Shown here: positions 26,262 to 34,689 of the stretch, piece after piece | Layout of the letters: the number at the start of each line of letters is the position of its first letter | How positions within the stretch are numbered: position 1 is the first letter of the stretch | Origin: Gammaproteobacteria bacterium LSUCC0112 | Lineage (GTDB): Bacteria > Pseudomonadota > Gammaproteobacteria > Pseudomonadales > Pseudohongiellaceae | Length of the DNA: 64,000 nt | Direction: 5' to 3' | Assembly: GCA_004535785.1 (NCBI GenBank) | Contig: SPIB01000001.1 | Coordinates: 569,722-633,721 of the forward strand | The notes under the pieces: generated by a model | What the model saw: only the letters and a program-made list of their open reading frames with translations | Database searches by the model: none | What the model was told of the DNA's origin: nothing | Position numbers and translations under genes: made by a program

Positions 26262-27136
26262 TGAGTAGTGGATTCAGTCTGTTTGTGATTCTTGGCACAT
26301 TGGGATCGCTGATCGTTTTTACGCTGTTGTTGCTGATGAACCGCAAGGTCAGCAATCCCGGTCAGACAACCGGTCATGAGTATGATGGCATTGAAGAATA
26401 CGATAACCCTCTGCCTGCCTGGTGGTTCTGGGGATTCCTGCTCAGCATCGTGTTTGCGTTGGGTTACCTGATCTACTACCCCGGCCTCGGGAATTTTAAA
26501 GGACTGTCAGGCTGGACATCTGCGGGACAACTGGCTCAACAGCAGGCGGACGCCGATGAACGTTTTGGCCCCATTTTCGCGCAGTATCGAGCGATTCCGG
26601 TTGAGGAATTGGCCACCATACCCGCGGCTATGCGTATGGGACAGCGTTTGTTCGCCACCAACTGTGCACAGTGCCATGGCAGTGCCGGCACCGGTGCTTA
26701 CGGGTTCCCCAACCTGACGGATGGGGAATGGCAATGGGGGCAATCTGTTGAACAAGTGCAGGCGACACTTCAAAACGGTCGTGTTGCGGTGATGCCGGCG
26801 TGGAATGGTGTGCTGGATGCATACGGCATTCGGGATGTCACTGAATATGTCATGCAGATCTCTGGTCGTGATGCGATTGCAGAACAGGCAACCGCTGGAC
26901 AGGCACAATTTGCTCAACTGTGCGCAGCCTGTCATGGTGCGGACGGCAAGGGCCAGCCCATGTTGGGCGCACCGGACTTGACCAATGACCGCTGGTTGTA
27001 TGGTGGCAGCCGCGAGCAAATATCCGATGTCCTGCGACATGGCAGAAATGGCCGGATGCCAGGTTTCTCCGACCGACTGGATGAAGATCGTCTGCACATA
27101 CTCAATGCGTACGTGAGAAGTCTTTCGTCGCAATAG
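26258..27136 (+). CDS. ccoP: Cytochrome c oxidase cbb3-type subunit III (dihaem cytochrome c)
   Basis: This 292-residue subunit has two N-terminal hydrophobic segments (residues 4-26 and about 53-70, the second in WWFWGFLLSIVFALGYLIYY). Two cytochrome c domains follow with haem sites CAQCHGSAG near residue 138 and CAACHGADG near residue 225. Axial Met candidates lie in AVMPAWNG and GRMPGFSD. The EYDNPLPAWWFW motif ahead of the second helix is a CcoP hallmark. CcoP receives electrons from soluble cytochromes and passes them to CcoO. Two ATG codons in tandem (26258, 26261) could each be the start. Confidence 0.97.
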   Translation: MMSSGFSLFVILGTLGSLIVFTLLLLMNRKVSNPGQTTGHEYDGIEEYDNPLPAWWFWGFLLSIVFALGYLIYYPGLGNFKGLSGWTSAGQLAQQQADADERFGPIFAQYRAIPVEELATIPAAMRMGQRLFATNCAQCHGSAGTGAYGFPNLTDGEWQWGQSVEQVQATLQNGRVAVMPAWNGVLDAYGIRDVTEYVMQISGRDAIAEQATAGQAQFAQLCAACHGADGKGQPMLGAPDLTNDRWLYGGSREQISDVLRHGRNGRMPGFSDRLDEDRLHILNAYVRSLSSQ

Positions 27137-27184
27137 ACAGCACTGTTGGCGTTCCACACTGAGGTATCGGGGTAACCCGGAATA

Positions 27185-28648
27185 ATGACGATGCAGAAAA
27201 TTCCGGTACAACAACTGAGCAGCGAAGACGTGGATTCACGCGTCTTCAATCTCTATGAGAAACGGGAAAAGATCTTTACCCGCAGTGTTGAGGGGGTTTT
27301 CCAGCGTATTCGTTTGTACACGGGCTGGCCGTTGTTGCTGGGGTATTTTCTGCTGCCCTGGTTAAATCTGGACGGCCGACAGGCGGTGTTGTTTGATCTG
27401 CCCGCCCGCAAATTTTATGTCTTGTGGATGACATTCTGGCCGCAGGATTTTGTCCTGCTCGGCTGGCTTCTGGCGATTGCCGCATTCGGTTTATTTTTTG
27501 TGACCACCCTGTGGGGCCGCGTCTGGTGCGGCTACACCTGTCCGCAGACAGTCTGGACCGCAGTATTTATGTGGGCTGAGCAAATGGCCGAGGGCGAGCG
27601 CAACCAGCGCATCAAACTCGACAAAGTGCCCTCCATCATCACACCTAAAGGCTGGAACAAGGCGGGGTTAAACAAAACCTGGCGCCGCCTGTTCAAACAC
27701 AGCATGTGGTTGGGGTTTGCGGCACTGACCGGCATCACCTTTATTGGCTATTTTTACGGCATCCGCGATCTGGTCACCGATGCTTTGCTGTGGCAATTAC
27801 CGCTGGTTGCGGTTGCCTGGAGTGTATTTTTTACACTGGCGACTTACATCAATGCGGGCTGGATGCGCGAGCAAGTGTGTATCTACATGTGTCCCTACGC
27901 GCGGTTCCAGTCCGTCATGTTTGATCGTGACACGCTGGTGATTTCCTATGATCCTGCGCGTGGCGAACAACGCGGCGCGCGTCGACGCAATACCGATTAT
28001 CAAGCACAAGGGCTCGGCGACTGTATTGACTGCACCTTGTGTGTGCAGGTGTGCCCAACAGGCATCGACATTCGTAACGGTCTGCAATACCAGTGTATTG
28101 GCTGTGCGGCTTGCGTCGACGCCTGTGACGACATCATGGACAAGATGGGTTACGCACGCGGGCTGATTTCCTATACCACCGAGAACAAACTGGCCGGCGG
28201 CAGCTGGACCTGGAAACGCCCCAAACTCATCGCCTATGGTGTGGCGATGTTAGCCATGAGTTTGCTGTTTGTACTGGTGCTGTGGAATCGTGTGCCCATG
28301 TCAATTGAAGTGATCCGCGATCGTGGTGCTTTGTTTCAGGAACTGTCCGATGGCCGTATCGAAAATATTTTCAGACTGCGCATCATCAACATGGACAATC
28401 AGGCGCATGAATTCGACATCGCCATCAATGGCCTGCAAGGCGCCAGTATCCTGCCGGATCAGCCGGTCACGGTAGGCTCGGGTGAGATTCATGACTTGCT
28501 GCTGCGGGTACAGATTGATCCGGCACAACTGAACAACTTTAATCAGACATTCAATTTCAACGTTAGCAGTCGCGACGGTTCCCTCAACGATGAAACAGAA
28601 AGCCGGTTTATCAGTCCCTCTGCCTCCGCGTCACCCACAAGGCTATAA
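27185..28648 (+). CDS. ccoG: Cytochrome c oxidase accessory protein CcoG (4Fe-4S, FixG)
   Basis: This 487-residue membrane Fe-S protein has the CcoG pattern: an N-terminal helix, a WCGYTCPQTVWT motif, further helices, CIYMCPYARFQ, and two cytoplasmic ferredoxin-like clusters CIDCTLCVQVCPTGIDIR and CIGCAACVDACD. After the last helix (residues about 340-360) lies a C-terminal periplasmic IG-like domain. In other bacteria CcoG reduces Cu(II) to Cu(I) for assembly of the CuB site. It lies 48 nt after ccoP and 15 nt before ccoH. The Fe-S helix arrangement recalls the NosR-like protein elsewhere in the window, but the two are different families. Confidence 0.95.
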   Translation: MTMQKIPVQQLSSEDVDSRVFNLYEKREKIFTRSVEGVFQRIRLYTGWPLLLGYFLLPWLNLDGRQAVLFDLPARKFYVLWMTFWPQDFVLLGWLLAIAAFGLFFVTTLWGRVWCGYTCPQTVWTAVFMWAEQMAEGERNQRIKLDKVPSIITPKGWNKAGLNKTWRRLFKHSMWLGFAALTGITFIGYFYGIRDLVTDALLWQLPLVAVAWSVFFTLATYINAGWMREQVCIYMCPYARFQSVMFDRDTLVISYDPARGEQRGARRRNTDYQAQGLGDCIDCTLCVQVCPTGIDIRNGLQYQCIGCAACVDACDDIMDKMGYARGLISYTTENKLAGGSWTWKRPKLIAYGVAMLAMSLLFVLVLWNRVPMSIEVIRDRGALFQELSDGRIENIFRLRIINMDNQAHEFDIAINGLQGASILPDQPVTVGSGEIHDLLLRVQIDPAQLNNFNQTFNFNVSSRDGSLNDETESRFISPSASASPTRL

Positions 28649-28663
28649 GAAGATGAGGATGCA

Positions 28664-29212
28664 ATGAAGAAAATACAGGGCACCACTCACGCTGCTGACA
28701 CCGACACCCTGCCATGGTATCGCTACCGTTGGCCGTGGATTCTAATTGCCATTCCGGCCGCGTCCATGGTGTTGGGTGTCATCCTGATTACGACCGCGAT
28801 CAACAACCCCGCGATTCTGGTGGTTGATAACTACTATGCCGAAGGGCGTGGTATCAATCAGTCCATGGCCTTGGATGATGCGGCAGAAGTCTTACAGTTG
28901 TCGGCCAATCTGTTGGTTGATAACGGTGCAATGACCCTGCAATTGAACCGGGCCGGGACAGCCGACACCCGTGAAGATGCATTGCGCCTGTTTGTGTATC
29001 ACGTCACCGACAACCTGCGTGACCATGAGTTTTTGTTGCTGCCTGCGCTCGATCAGGACGGCCTGTTTGAACTGGTGGATGCAGACGAAAAAACCTTGAT
29101 GGCGGACATTCTTGCCAGCGATACCAGCTGGTATCTGGAAGTACGTGGCACCAACAATGACTGGCGGCTGCGCGAGCGCATTACAACGCCGTTAACGGAG
29201 GCAAACCTCTGA
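28664..29212 (+). CDS. ccoH: Cbb3 oxidase assembly protein CcoH/FixH family
   Basis: This 182-residue protein has one membrane helix (PWILIAIPAASMVLGVILITTAI) preceded by a WYRYRWPW stretch, and a periplasmic domain beginning with VVDNYYAEGRGINQSM, the conserved FixH sequence. FixH/CcoH stays with the complex during and after assembly. The position between ccoG and ccoI is canonical, and the stop overlaps the ccoI start by one base. Confidence 0.92.
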   Translation: MKKIQGTTHAADTDTLPWYRYRWPWILIAIPAASMVLGVILITTAINNPAILVVDNYYAEGRGINQSMALDDAAEVLQLSANLLVDNGAMTLQLNRAGTADTREDALRLFVYHVTDNLRDHEFLLLPALDQDGLFELVDADEKTLMADILASDTSWYLEVRGTNNDWRLRERITTPLTEANL

Positions 29213-31689
29213 TGGCAAGCGTGTTGACGGGCACATCCGGCATGATCGCAGACGATGCAGCGCAGCGTCTGTGTTTCCATTGCCAATCGCCAGTGCCATC
29301 AACACTTGACCTGTCGGTCACCATCGAGAGCGTCGCTCGACCACTGTGCTGCACGTCGTGTCAGGCAGCCGTGCAATTTATCCACGACTTGAAACTGGAA
29401 TCCTATTATCAGTACCGGGAGCAGTGTGATGTTAACGCGCTGGCGGACAAAAACACATCAAGCCCCGACGTTAGCCGCTTGCAGAAAGCAATCAGCACGT
29501 TGCCCGATGGTCGTCAGCAGTTGACCCTGCTGATTCCCGATCTGCGCTGTGTTGCCTGCGTGTGGTTGCTTGAGCAGGTGCTTGGGCGCGAAAACGGGGT
29601 TGATGAGATCAGTGTGAACTATGCCACTCGTCGCCTGCGTGTTGTGTTTGACAGCCGTCAAAACGCCGTTGCACTGGCCGAACTGATCAGTAGCCTCGGT
29701 TACAGCGTGCGTCCCGACGTACCTGATGCGGCACGACAAGCGTTCAGCGAATCGCGCCGCAGCCTGCTGCTACGGATGGGCATCGCTGGCATCGGCATGA
29801 TGCAGGTGATGATGTTTGCATTTGGCGACTATTTCTCCGGTGGCGAGATGGAGCCTGAGTTTCAGGCCTTGTTGCGTTGGGCGAGTATGGCATTGACTAC
29901 GCCGGTTGTACTCTACAGCGCATGGCCCTTCCATCGTGCGGCTTTTTTTGCACTGAAACACCGAACACTGACCATGGATGTGCCTGTATCACTGGCGATT
30001 CTGGCGGCGTGGCTACTCAGCGTGTTCAACACCGTCACCCATGGCCATGAAGTCTTTTTTGACACTGCCTGCATGTTCACTTTTTTCCTGTTGATCGGGC
30101 GATATGCGGAACTGCTGTCGCGTTTCCATTTTCAACAGAGCCAGGACTTGCTCGAACATCTGTTGCCTGACACCGTCCTGCGATTGCCCGTGCCTGCTGA
30201 CAATGATGCCCTGAACCAGGTGACGATCGCGGATACGCAACGCGTGGCGCTGGACACCTTGATGGCTGGCGATGTGTTGTGGGTGCTGCCGGGCGACACC
30301 ATACCGGCGGACGGTTTTGTGCTGCGCGGTCAAAGTGGTGTCAGTGAAGCAGCGTTTACCGGCGAGGCCCTTCCCCAACCCAAACAGCCCGGCGCGCGGG
30401 TGCTGGCCGGCTCGGTCAACCACGATGGCGAACTCCTGATTCGTGTGAAATGTACGCCTGGTGAATTTGTGATTCGTCAGATTGCCCGCCTGCACGAACA
30501 AGCCGGCGCCTGGCGCCCGCGCTGGGCGCAGTTGGCCGATCGCACAGCCAGCTGGTTCATTGCAGCCGTGTTGTTGATTGCAGCGGGTGCCGGCATTTAC
30601 TGGTATCAAGCGGGCAGTGAAGACTATCTGGTCATTATGTTAACGGTTCTGGTGGTGTCATGTCCGTGTGCATTGTCGTTGGCAACGCCGGTTGCTTACA
30701 GCGTGGCGACCACAACGCTGCGCAATCATGGCGTCGTCATCAAACACGGCGCCTTTCTGGAACGTGCGGCAGAAACCAATGCCGTGGTATTTGATAAAAC
30801 CGGCACCTTGACGGAAGCCAACCTCAAAGTCACAGAGATTGTATTGGCAGACGAGGTTGATGCCTCTGCCCTATCGCAACACAAGCAACATTGTTTGGCC
30901 CTTGCCAGCGCGCTTGAAGCCGGCAGCGAGCATCCGATTGCCCATGCGTTTGACGCACCACACACCTATAGTGTGGCCAACAACCAGATAGTGGCCGGCT
31001 GCGGCGTCATGGGCAACATTGAGGGCCAGCACTATCAATTGGGCTTGCCAGCGTTTGCGCTGGAAACGCAGGATCCAGCATCCCTGCAACCACCGGGCAA
31101 CGGACACTGGATAGTACTGAGCAAAAACCGACAGGCACTGGCGTGGTTCTGCCTTCAGGACACGCCACGCACCGATGCCAGCGCTGTTGTCAACAAAATG
31201 CATGAACTGGGCATTCGCACGGCGGTATTCACCGGCGACCAATCGATGCGCGAGGAGGATATTCGTGCGTTATTTGCCGTTCAGATTATTCGTACCGGCA
31301 TGAGCCCTCAGGACAAAGTGGACGCAGTACGTGACTTGCAGCAGTCCGCCCACGTCATGATGGTGGGAGACGGCATCAACGACACCGCTGCCATGGCTGC
31401 GGCAGATACATCGCTGGCCGTCACCCCACGCGACAGTTTTGTACAGAACAGCGCCGATGCAACCCTTTTGAACGGCTCACTGATGATGTTGCCGGCGATT
31501 CTGACGTTTGCCAAAAAGTGCCGCACCATCATTCGCCAGAATGTGACCTGGTCAGTGATTTACAACTTTACGGTCATCCCCTTCACGCTCATGGGGATGG
31601 TACCGCCATGGCTGGCGGCCCTGGGTATGAGTCTGTCGTCCATATTGGTGGTCAGCAATGCCGGCCGCCTGCGATGGATGGAGCGCTGA
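29212..31689 (+). CDS. ccoI: Copper-translocating P1B-type ATPase CcoI (FixI)
   Basis: This 825-residue P-type ATPase has an extended N-terminal region with CFHCQSPVP and CCTSCQAAV, like the Zn/Cu-binding N-terminus of FixI proteins. A heavy-metal-associated domain follows with a CVACVW metal site, then the membrane CPC motif in VVSCPCALSLATP, the phosphorylation loop DKTGTLTEA, an HP-type motif EAGSEHPIAHAF and the hinge GDGINDTAAMA. It exports Cu(I) to the periplasm for the CuB centre of the oxidase. It is translationally coupled to ccoH (TGATG) and separated from ccoS by one base. Confidence 0.96.
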   Translation: MASVLTGTSGMIADDAAQRLCFHCQSPVPSTLDLSVTIESVARPLCCTSCQAAVQFIHDLKLESYYQYREQCDVNALADKNTSSPDVSRLQKAISTLPDGRQQLTLLIPDLRCVACVWLLEQVLGRENGVDEISVNYATRRLRVVFDSRQNAVALAELISSLGYSVRPDVPDAARQAFSESRRSLLLRMGIAGIGMMQVMMFAFGDYFSGGEMEPEFQALLRWASMALTTPVVLYSAWPFHRAAFFALKHRTLTMDVPVSLAILAAWLLSVFNTVTHGHEVFFDTACMFTFFLLIGRYAELLSRFHFQQSQDLLEHLLPDTVLRLPVPADNDALNQVTIADTQRVALDTLMAGDVLWVLPGDTIPADGFVLRGQSGVSEAAFTGEALPQPKQPGARVLAGSVNHDGELLIRVKCTPGEFVIRQIARLHEQAGAWRPRWAQLADRTASWFIAAVLLIAAGAGIYWYQAGSEDYLVIMLTVLVVSCPCALSLATPVAYSVATTTLRNHGVVIKHGAFLERAAETNAVVFDKTGTLTEANLKVTEIVLADEVDASALSQHKQHCLALASALEAGSEHPIAHAFDAPHTYSVANNQIVAGCGVMGNIEGQHYQLGLPAFALETQDPASLQPPGNGHWIVLSKNRQALAWFCLQDTPRTDASAVVNKMHELGIRTAVFTGDQSMREEDIRALFAVQIIRTGMSPQDKVDAVRDLQQSAHVMMVGDGINDTAAMAAADTSLAVTPRDSFVQNSADATLLNGSLMMLPAILTFAKKCRTIIRQNVTWSVIYNFTVIPFTLMGMVPPWLAALGMSLSSILVVSNAGRLRWMER

Positions 31690-31690
31690 T

Positions 31691-31894
31691 ATGGACGTAT
31701 TGTTTGTCATGATTCCCTTAGGGCTGCTACTGGTTGCATTTGGCATCTGGAGTTTTGTCTGGTCAGTCAAACACGATCAGTTTGAAGATCTGGAACGTCA
31801 GGGCTGGTCAATTTTGTTTGAGGATGAGTCGCCGGCCAAGGCTGTTAATCCAGCCACCAAATCCGAGGCAACAACTGAGAGCAACACACCATGA
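31691..31894 (+). CDS. ccoS: Cbb3-type oxidase assembly protein CcoS
   Basis: This 67-residue protein starts with one membrane helix and has the conserved CcoS core WSVKHDQFEDLERQGWSIL. An extra acidic/Ala/Thr-rich tail follows. CcoS is needed to insert haem and copper into CcoN. The start at 31691 is chosen because it begins the conserved MDVLFVMIPLGLLL and lies just after the ccoI stop; the open frame before it is part of ccoI in another frame. The stop overlaps the next gene (ATGA). Confidence 0.94.
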   Translation: MDVLFVMIPLGLLLVAFGIWSFVWSVKHDQFEDLERQGWSILFEDESPAKAVNPATKSEATTESNTP

Positions 31895-32679
31895 CTGTCG
31901 CGATGGCGGGTGAGGCAAATGCATTGACGGGCGAACTGGTGTCCGCCTTTGCGCTCGGTCTGTTCAGCGCACCACATTGCCTGGCGATGTGCGGCGGCAT
32001 TGCCAGCGCCCTGCTGATGGGTGGGCGCACGGCGATGTTATCGACCGGTCAACAACCGGCCAAAGTGATGGCCCGTTCACCCGGGCTGATTGCCAGCTCT
32101 GCGTCACCGCCCCCCCTGACTGCCCGGAACGTGTCTCTGCCGGTGGTGGGTGATGCGCTGATCTACGGGACTGGCAAGGTCATGGGTTACATGGTGCTGG
32201 GTTTGCTGGCCGGCACCGGTGGTTTTTTGCTCGGCGGGATGAATTCAGCCGCATTTATAATGCTGCGCGCCCTGTCAGGTGTTTTGTTGATGGCACTGGG
32301 TCTGTACATGGCCGGTTGGTGGCTGGGCGTTCTGTCCGTTGAGCGCTGGGCCTATCGGTTCTGGCAACCTGCATTGCGTCGTGTTCAGCATTTGTCGCTG
32401 AAACACACCTCGAACAAACTGCTGGCCGGTCTTGCATGGGGCTTGCTGCCCTGCGGGATTGTGTACAGCGTTTTAAGTCTGGCATTGGCCAGTGGCAGCG
32501 CCATTCATGGTTTATTGATCATGATGGTTTTTGGATTAGGCACCTTGCCTTTTGTGCTGGCCAGCGGAGGTTTGCTGCAATTCATGCTGCCTCTGCTGAG
32601 GCTGACCTGGATCAGACAAAGTGCCGGTCTGGGCATGATAGGGTTAGGTGTCTGGACCCTGGTCAACAACCTGGGATAA
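31891..32679 (+). CDS. SafE/TauE-like membrane protein (sulfite exporter TauE/SafE family)
   Basis: This 262-residue membrane protein has about six helices and the family opening FALGLFSAPHCLAMCGGIASAL, with the paired Cys/His (PHCLAMCGG) that is probably metal-related. A second conserved motif, LAWGLLPCGIVYSVLSLALA, contains a PCG Cys. Such genes often follow ccoS or copper genes and may move copper or sulfur compounds. The start overlaps ccoS, so the gene belongs to the cco operon by layout. A loop near residues 50-80 is longer than usual. No direct evidence for a substrate. Confidence 0.88.
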   Translation: MTVAMAGEANALTGELVSAFALGLFSAPHCLAMCGGIASALLMGGRTAMLSTGQQPAKVMARSPGLIASSASPPPLTARNVSLPVVGDALIYGTGKVMGYMVLGLLAGTGGFLLGGMNSAAFIMLRALSGVLLMALGLYMAGWWLGVLSVERWAYRFWQPALRRVQHLSLKHTSNKLLAGLAWGLLPCGIVYSVLSLALASGSAIHGLLIMMVFGLGTLPFVLASGGLLQFMLPLLRLTWIRQSAGLGMIGLGVWTLVNNLG

Positions 32680-32739
32680 CAACAACAGACCGACGGCTTA
32701 CGCAAGGTGCTGGCGGTGAATTACAAAGGAGACAAGGTC

Positions 32740-33336
32740 ATGAACCACATATTGGGTATGTTGACCAAGCCACAACAAGAATGGGCTCGCATCCGCGACC
32801 GCAATGACTCGGTGCTGGCTACTTATGCCAAGTATCTTATCTGGGTAGCTATCTTGCCGCCCGTCGCATGGTGGTATGGGGCCTCACAAATTGGCTGGGA
32901 GTTATCAGGACGTTCCATACGCCTGACATCCGAGTCCGCCGCGATGATCATGGGGCTGTTTTATCTCACCATCCTGGCCTCGGTCGCGTTTCTGGGCATG
33001 ATGATTCACTGGATGGCGAAAACCTACGACGCACGCAATGATGATGCTGCGCACGGCATTGCGGTGGCGGCCTATATGTGTGTGCCGATGTTTGTCGTGG
33101 GACTGACCGGCTTCTACCCCAATCTATGGTTGGATATGTTGCTGGGCACACTTGCCGCAGCGTATACAATTTATTTGCTCTATATTGGCATTCCCATCGT
33201 ATATGACATGCCAAAGGAGCGAGGTTTCCTGTTTGCCAGTGCAACAGTTGCCGTCGGCCTGGTGCTGATGGTGTCGCTGATGGGTGTCACCGTCTTCCTT
33301 TGGGAGATAGGTTTTTCACCCATATTTACTGACTGA
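32740..33336 (+). CDS. Yip1-family integral membrane protein
   Basis: This 198-residue protein has about five helices and the Yip1-family pattern for bacteria: a short N-terminus with MLTKPQQEWARIRD before the first helix, then a polytopic core (MIMGLFYLTILASVAFLGMM, AVAAYMCVPMFVVGLTGF). The start ATG has AAAGGAG 8 nt upstream, which rules out the longer frame from 32707. In bacteria the function of these proteins is unknown. It is followed after 5 nt by the DUF3047 gene, so the two may be cotranscribed. Confidence 0.86.
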   Translation: MNHILGMLTKPQQEWARIRDRNDSVLATYAKYLIWVAILPPVAWWYGASQIGWELSGRSIRLTSESAAMIMGLFYLTILASVAFLGMMIHWMAKTYDARNDDAAHGIAVAAYMCVPMFVVGLTGFYPNLWLDMLLGTLAAAYTIYLLYIGIPIVYDMPKERGFLFASATVAVGLVLMVSLMGVTVFLWEIGFSPIFTD

Positions 33337-33341
33337 GCCGG

Positions 33342-34028
33342 ATGCTGCGACCTGACGATCTTCGCATAGCTTTTTACCCTTTGTTGCTGGTGGCGGCGCC
33401 CTTGTTCGCGCAACCACCGGCAACTGCCACACTGGATGTCAGCGACTTCAGACGTTGGGAGTCACGCTCGTTCAGTGGCGAGACCCTGTATCTGCCTGCA
33501 CTGGAAAACGGTGATGCCATCCTCAACGCGACGGCTGCCGGCACGGCGAGTGCGTTTTACCGTGAGGGCAAAATCAATCTGCAACAGACTCCCTGCCTGC
33601 ACTGGCGCTGGAGAATCAACGCCACCGCCCCCGCGCAACTGGATGAGCAGAGCAAATCCGGCGATGACTATGCCGCACGTGTGTATGTTGTGCGCAGCGG
33701 CGGACTGATGTTCTGGCGCGCTAAAACCATCAACTATGTGTGGTCTGCGAATCAACCAAGGGATTCCCGCTGGCCCAATGCCTATGCAGGCGACAATGCC
33801 CGCATGTGGGCGTTGGACAGTGGCAATCAGTTGGCAGAACAATGGCAATGGCACAGCCGTGATATTCAGCAGGATTGGCAAGTGGCGTTTGGTGAGACGA
33901 TTCGCGAACTTGACGGCATAGCCATCATGACCGACGGTGATGACAGCGGTAGCCAGCTCAGCGCCGCTTATGCGACACTTCGGTTCACGTCGCGTAACAG
34001 TCAAGGGCAGTGTGTGCTCGCCGATTGA
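33342..34028 (+). CDS. DUF3047-domain secreted protein
   Basis: This 228-residue protein has a signal peptide (hydrophobic residues 9-22, cut probably after LFAQ). The body matches DUF3047, with CLHWRWRINATAP, KSGDDYAARVYVV, INYVWSANQPRDSRWPNAYA and IAIMTDGDDSG. The family's role is unknown. The fold is probably a beta sandwich, and several aromatic and acidic residues are conserved. It follows the Yip1-like gene by 5 nt and precedes the glutathione transferase gene by 36 nt. Confidence 0.87.
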   Translation: MLRPDDLRIAFYPLLLVAAPLFAQPPATATLDVSDFRRWESRSFSGETLYLPALENGDAILNATAAGTASAFYREGKINLQQTPCLHWRWRINATAPAQLDEQSKSGDDYAARVYVVRSGGLMFWRAKTINYVWSANQPRDSRWPNAYAGDNARMWALDSGNQLAEQWQWHSRDIQQDWQVAFGETIRELDGIAIMTDGDDSGSQLSAAYATLRFTSRNSQGQCVLAD

Positions 34029-34064
34029 TGCCGCCGTTGATCTTGATCCCGGGAGACCTTCAGC

Positions 34065-34682
34065 ATGAAATTGTTTGAAACCAAAACCGCACCTAACCCT
34101 CGACGGGTCCGCATTTTTCTGGCCGAAAAAGGTTTGCTGGATCAGGTTGACGTGGTTCAGATGGACTTGCAGGGCGGGGATAATCTGACACCTGAATTTG
34201 TCGCAAAAAACCCGATGAAAAAAGTACCGGTGCTGGAACTGGACAGCGGTGATTGTGTCTCTGAAACCATGGCAATCTGCCGGTATTTTGAGGAAGCGTA
34301 CCCGGACAGCCCCCGCATGCTCGGGCACACGCCCTTGGAAAAGGCCCAGATTGATCAATGGCTGCGCTGGATCGATTTTTATTTTATGGGTCCAACCGGC
34401 ATGGGATTTCAGCATACAACCGGTTACTTCAAGGACAGAATGACGCCGTTTCCGGAATGGGGCGAAGAGTGCAAACAGCAGGCTGCACGCTTTTTTGATT
34501 TCCTCGATCAGCACCTAGCTGACAAGCAGTTCATCATGGGCGACCAGTTCACTGCAGCTGATATTAATGCGCTGGTCACCGTCGACTTCAATCGCGTGAT
34601 TCGTCAACGCATCAAACCCGAGCAGGTCAATTTACAGGCCTGGCATGACCGGGTCTCCGCGCGCCCCTCTGCGGCAGCCTGA
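34065..34682 (+). CDS. Glutathione S-transferase family protein
   Basis: This 205-residue protein has a thioredoxin-like N-terminal domain (MKLFETKTAPNPRRVRIFLAEKG, then NPMKKVPVLELDSG with the cis-Pro and the ES pair in CVSETMAICRYFEE) and an all-helical C-terminal domain with FIMGDQFTAADINALVTVDF, the usual GST capping motif. It probably conjugates glutathione to electrophiles or reduces peroxides. GSTs cannot be assigned a substrate by sequence. It is convergent with the 637-residue membrane protein gene, only 7 nt apart. Confidence 0.93.
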   Translation: MKLFETKTAPNPRRVRIFLAEKGLLDQVDVVQMDLQGGDNLTPEFVAKNPMKKVPVLELDSGDCVSETMAICRYFEEAYPDSPRMLGHTPLEKAQIDQWLRWIDFYFMGPTGMGFQHTTGYFKDRMTPFPEWGEECKQQAARFFDFLDQHLADKQFIMGDQFTAADINALVTVDFNRVIRQRIKPEQVNLQAWHDRVSARPSAAA

Positions 34683-34689
34683 GGCTCGG

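Noticed and set aside
33462-34514. 350-residue minus-strand frame
   Set aside because: It spans two real plus-strand genes (DUF3047 and glutathione transferase) and has no recognisable motif.
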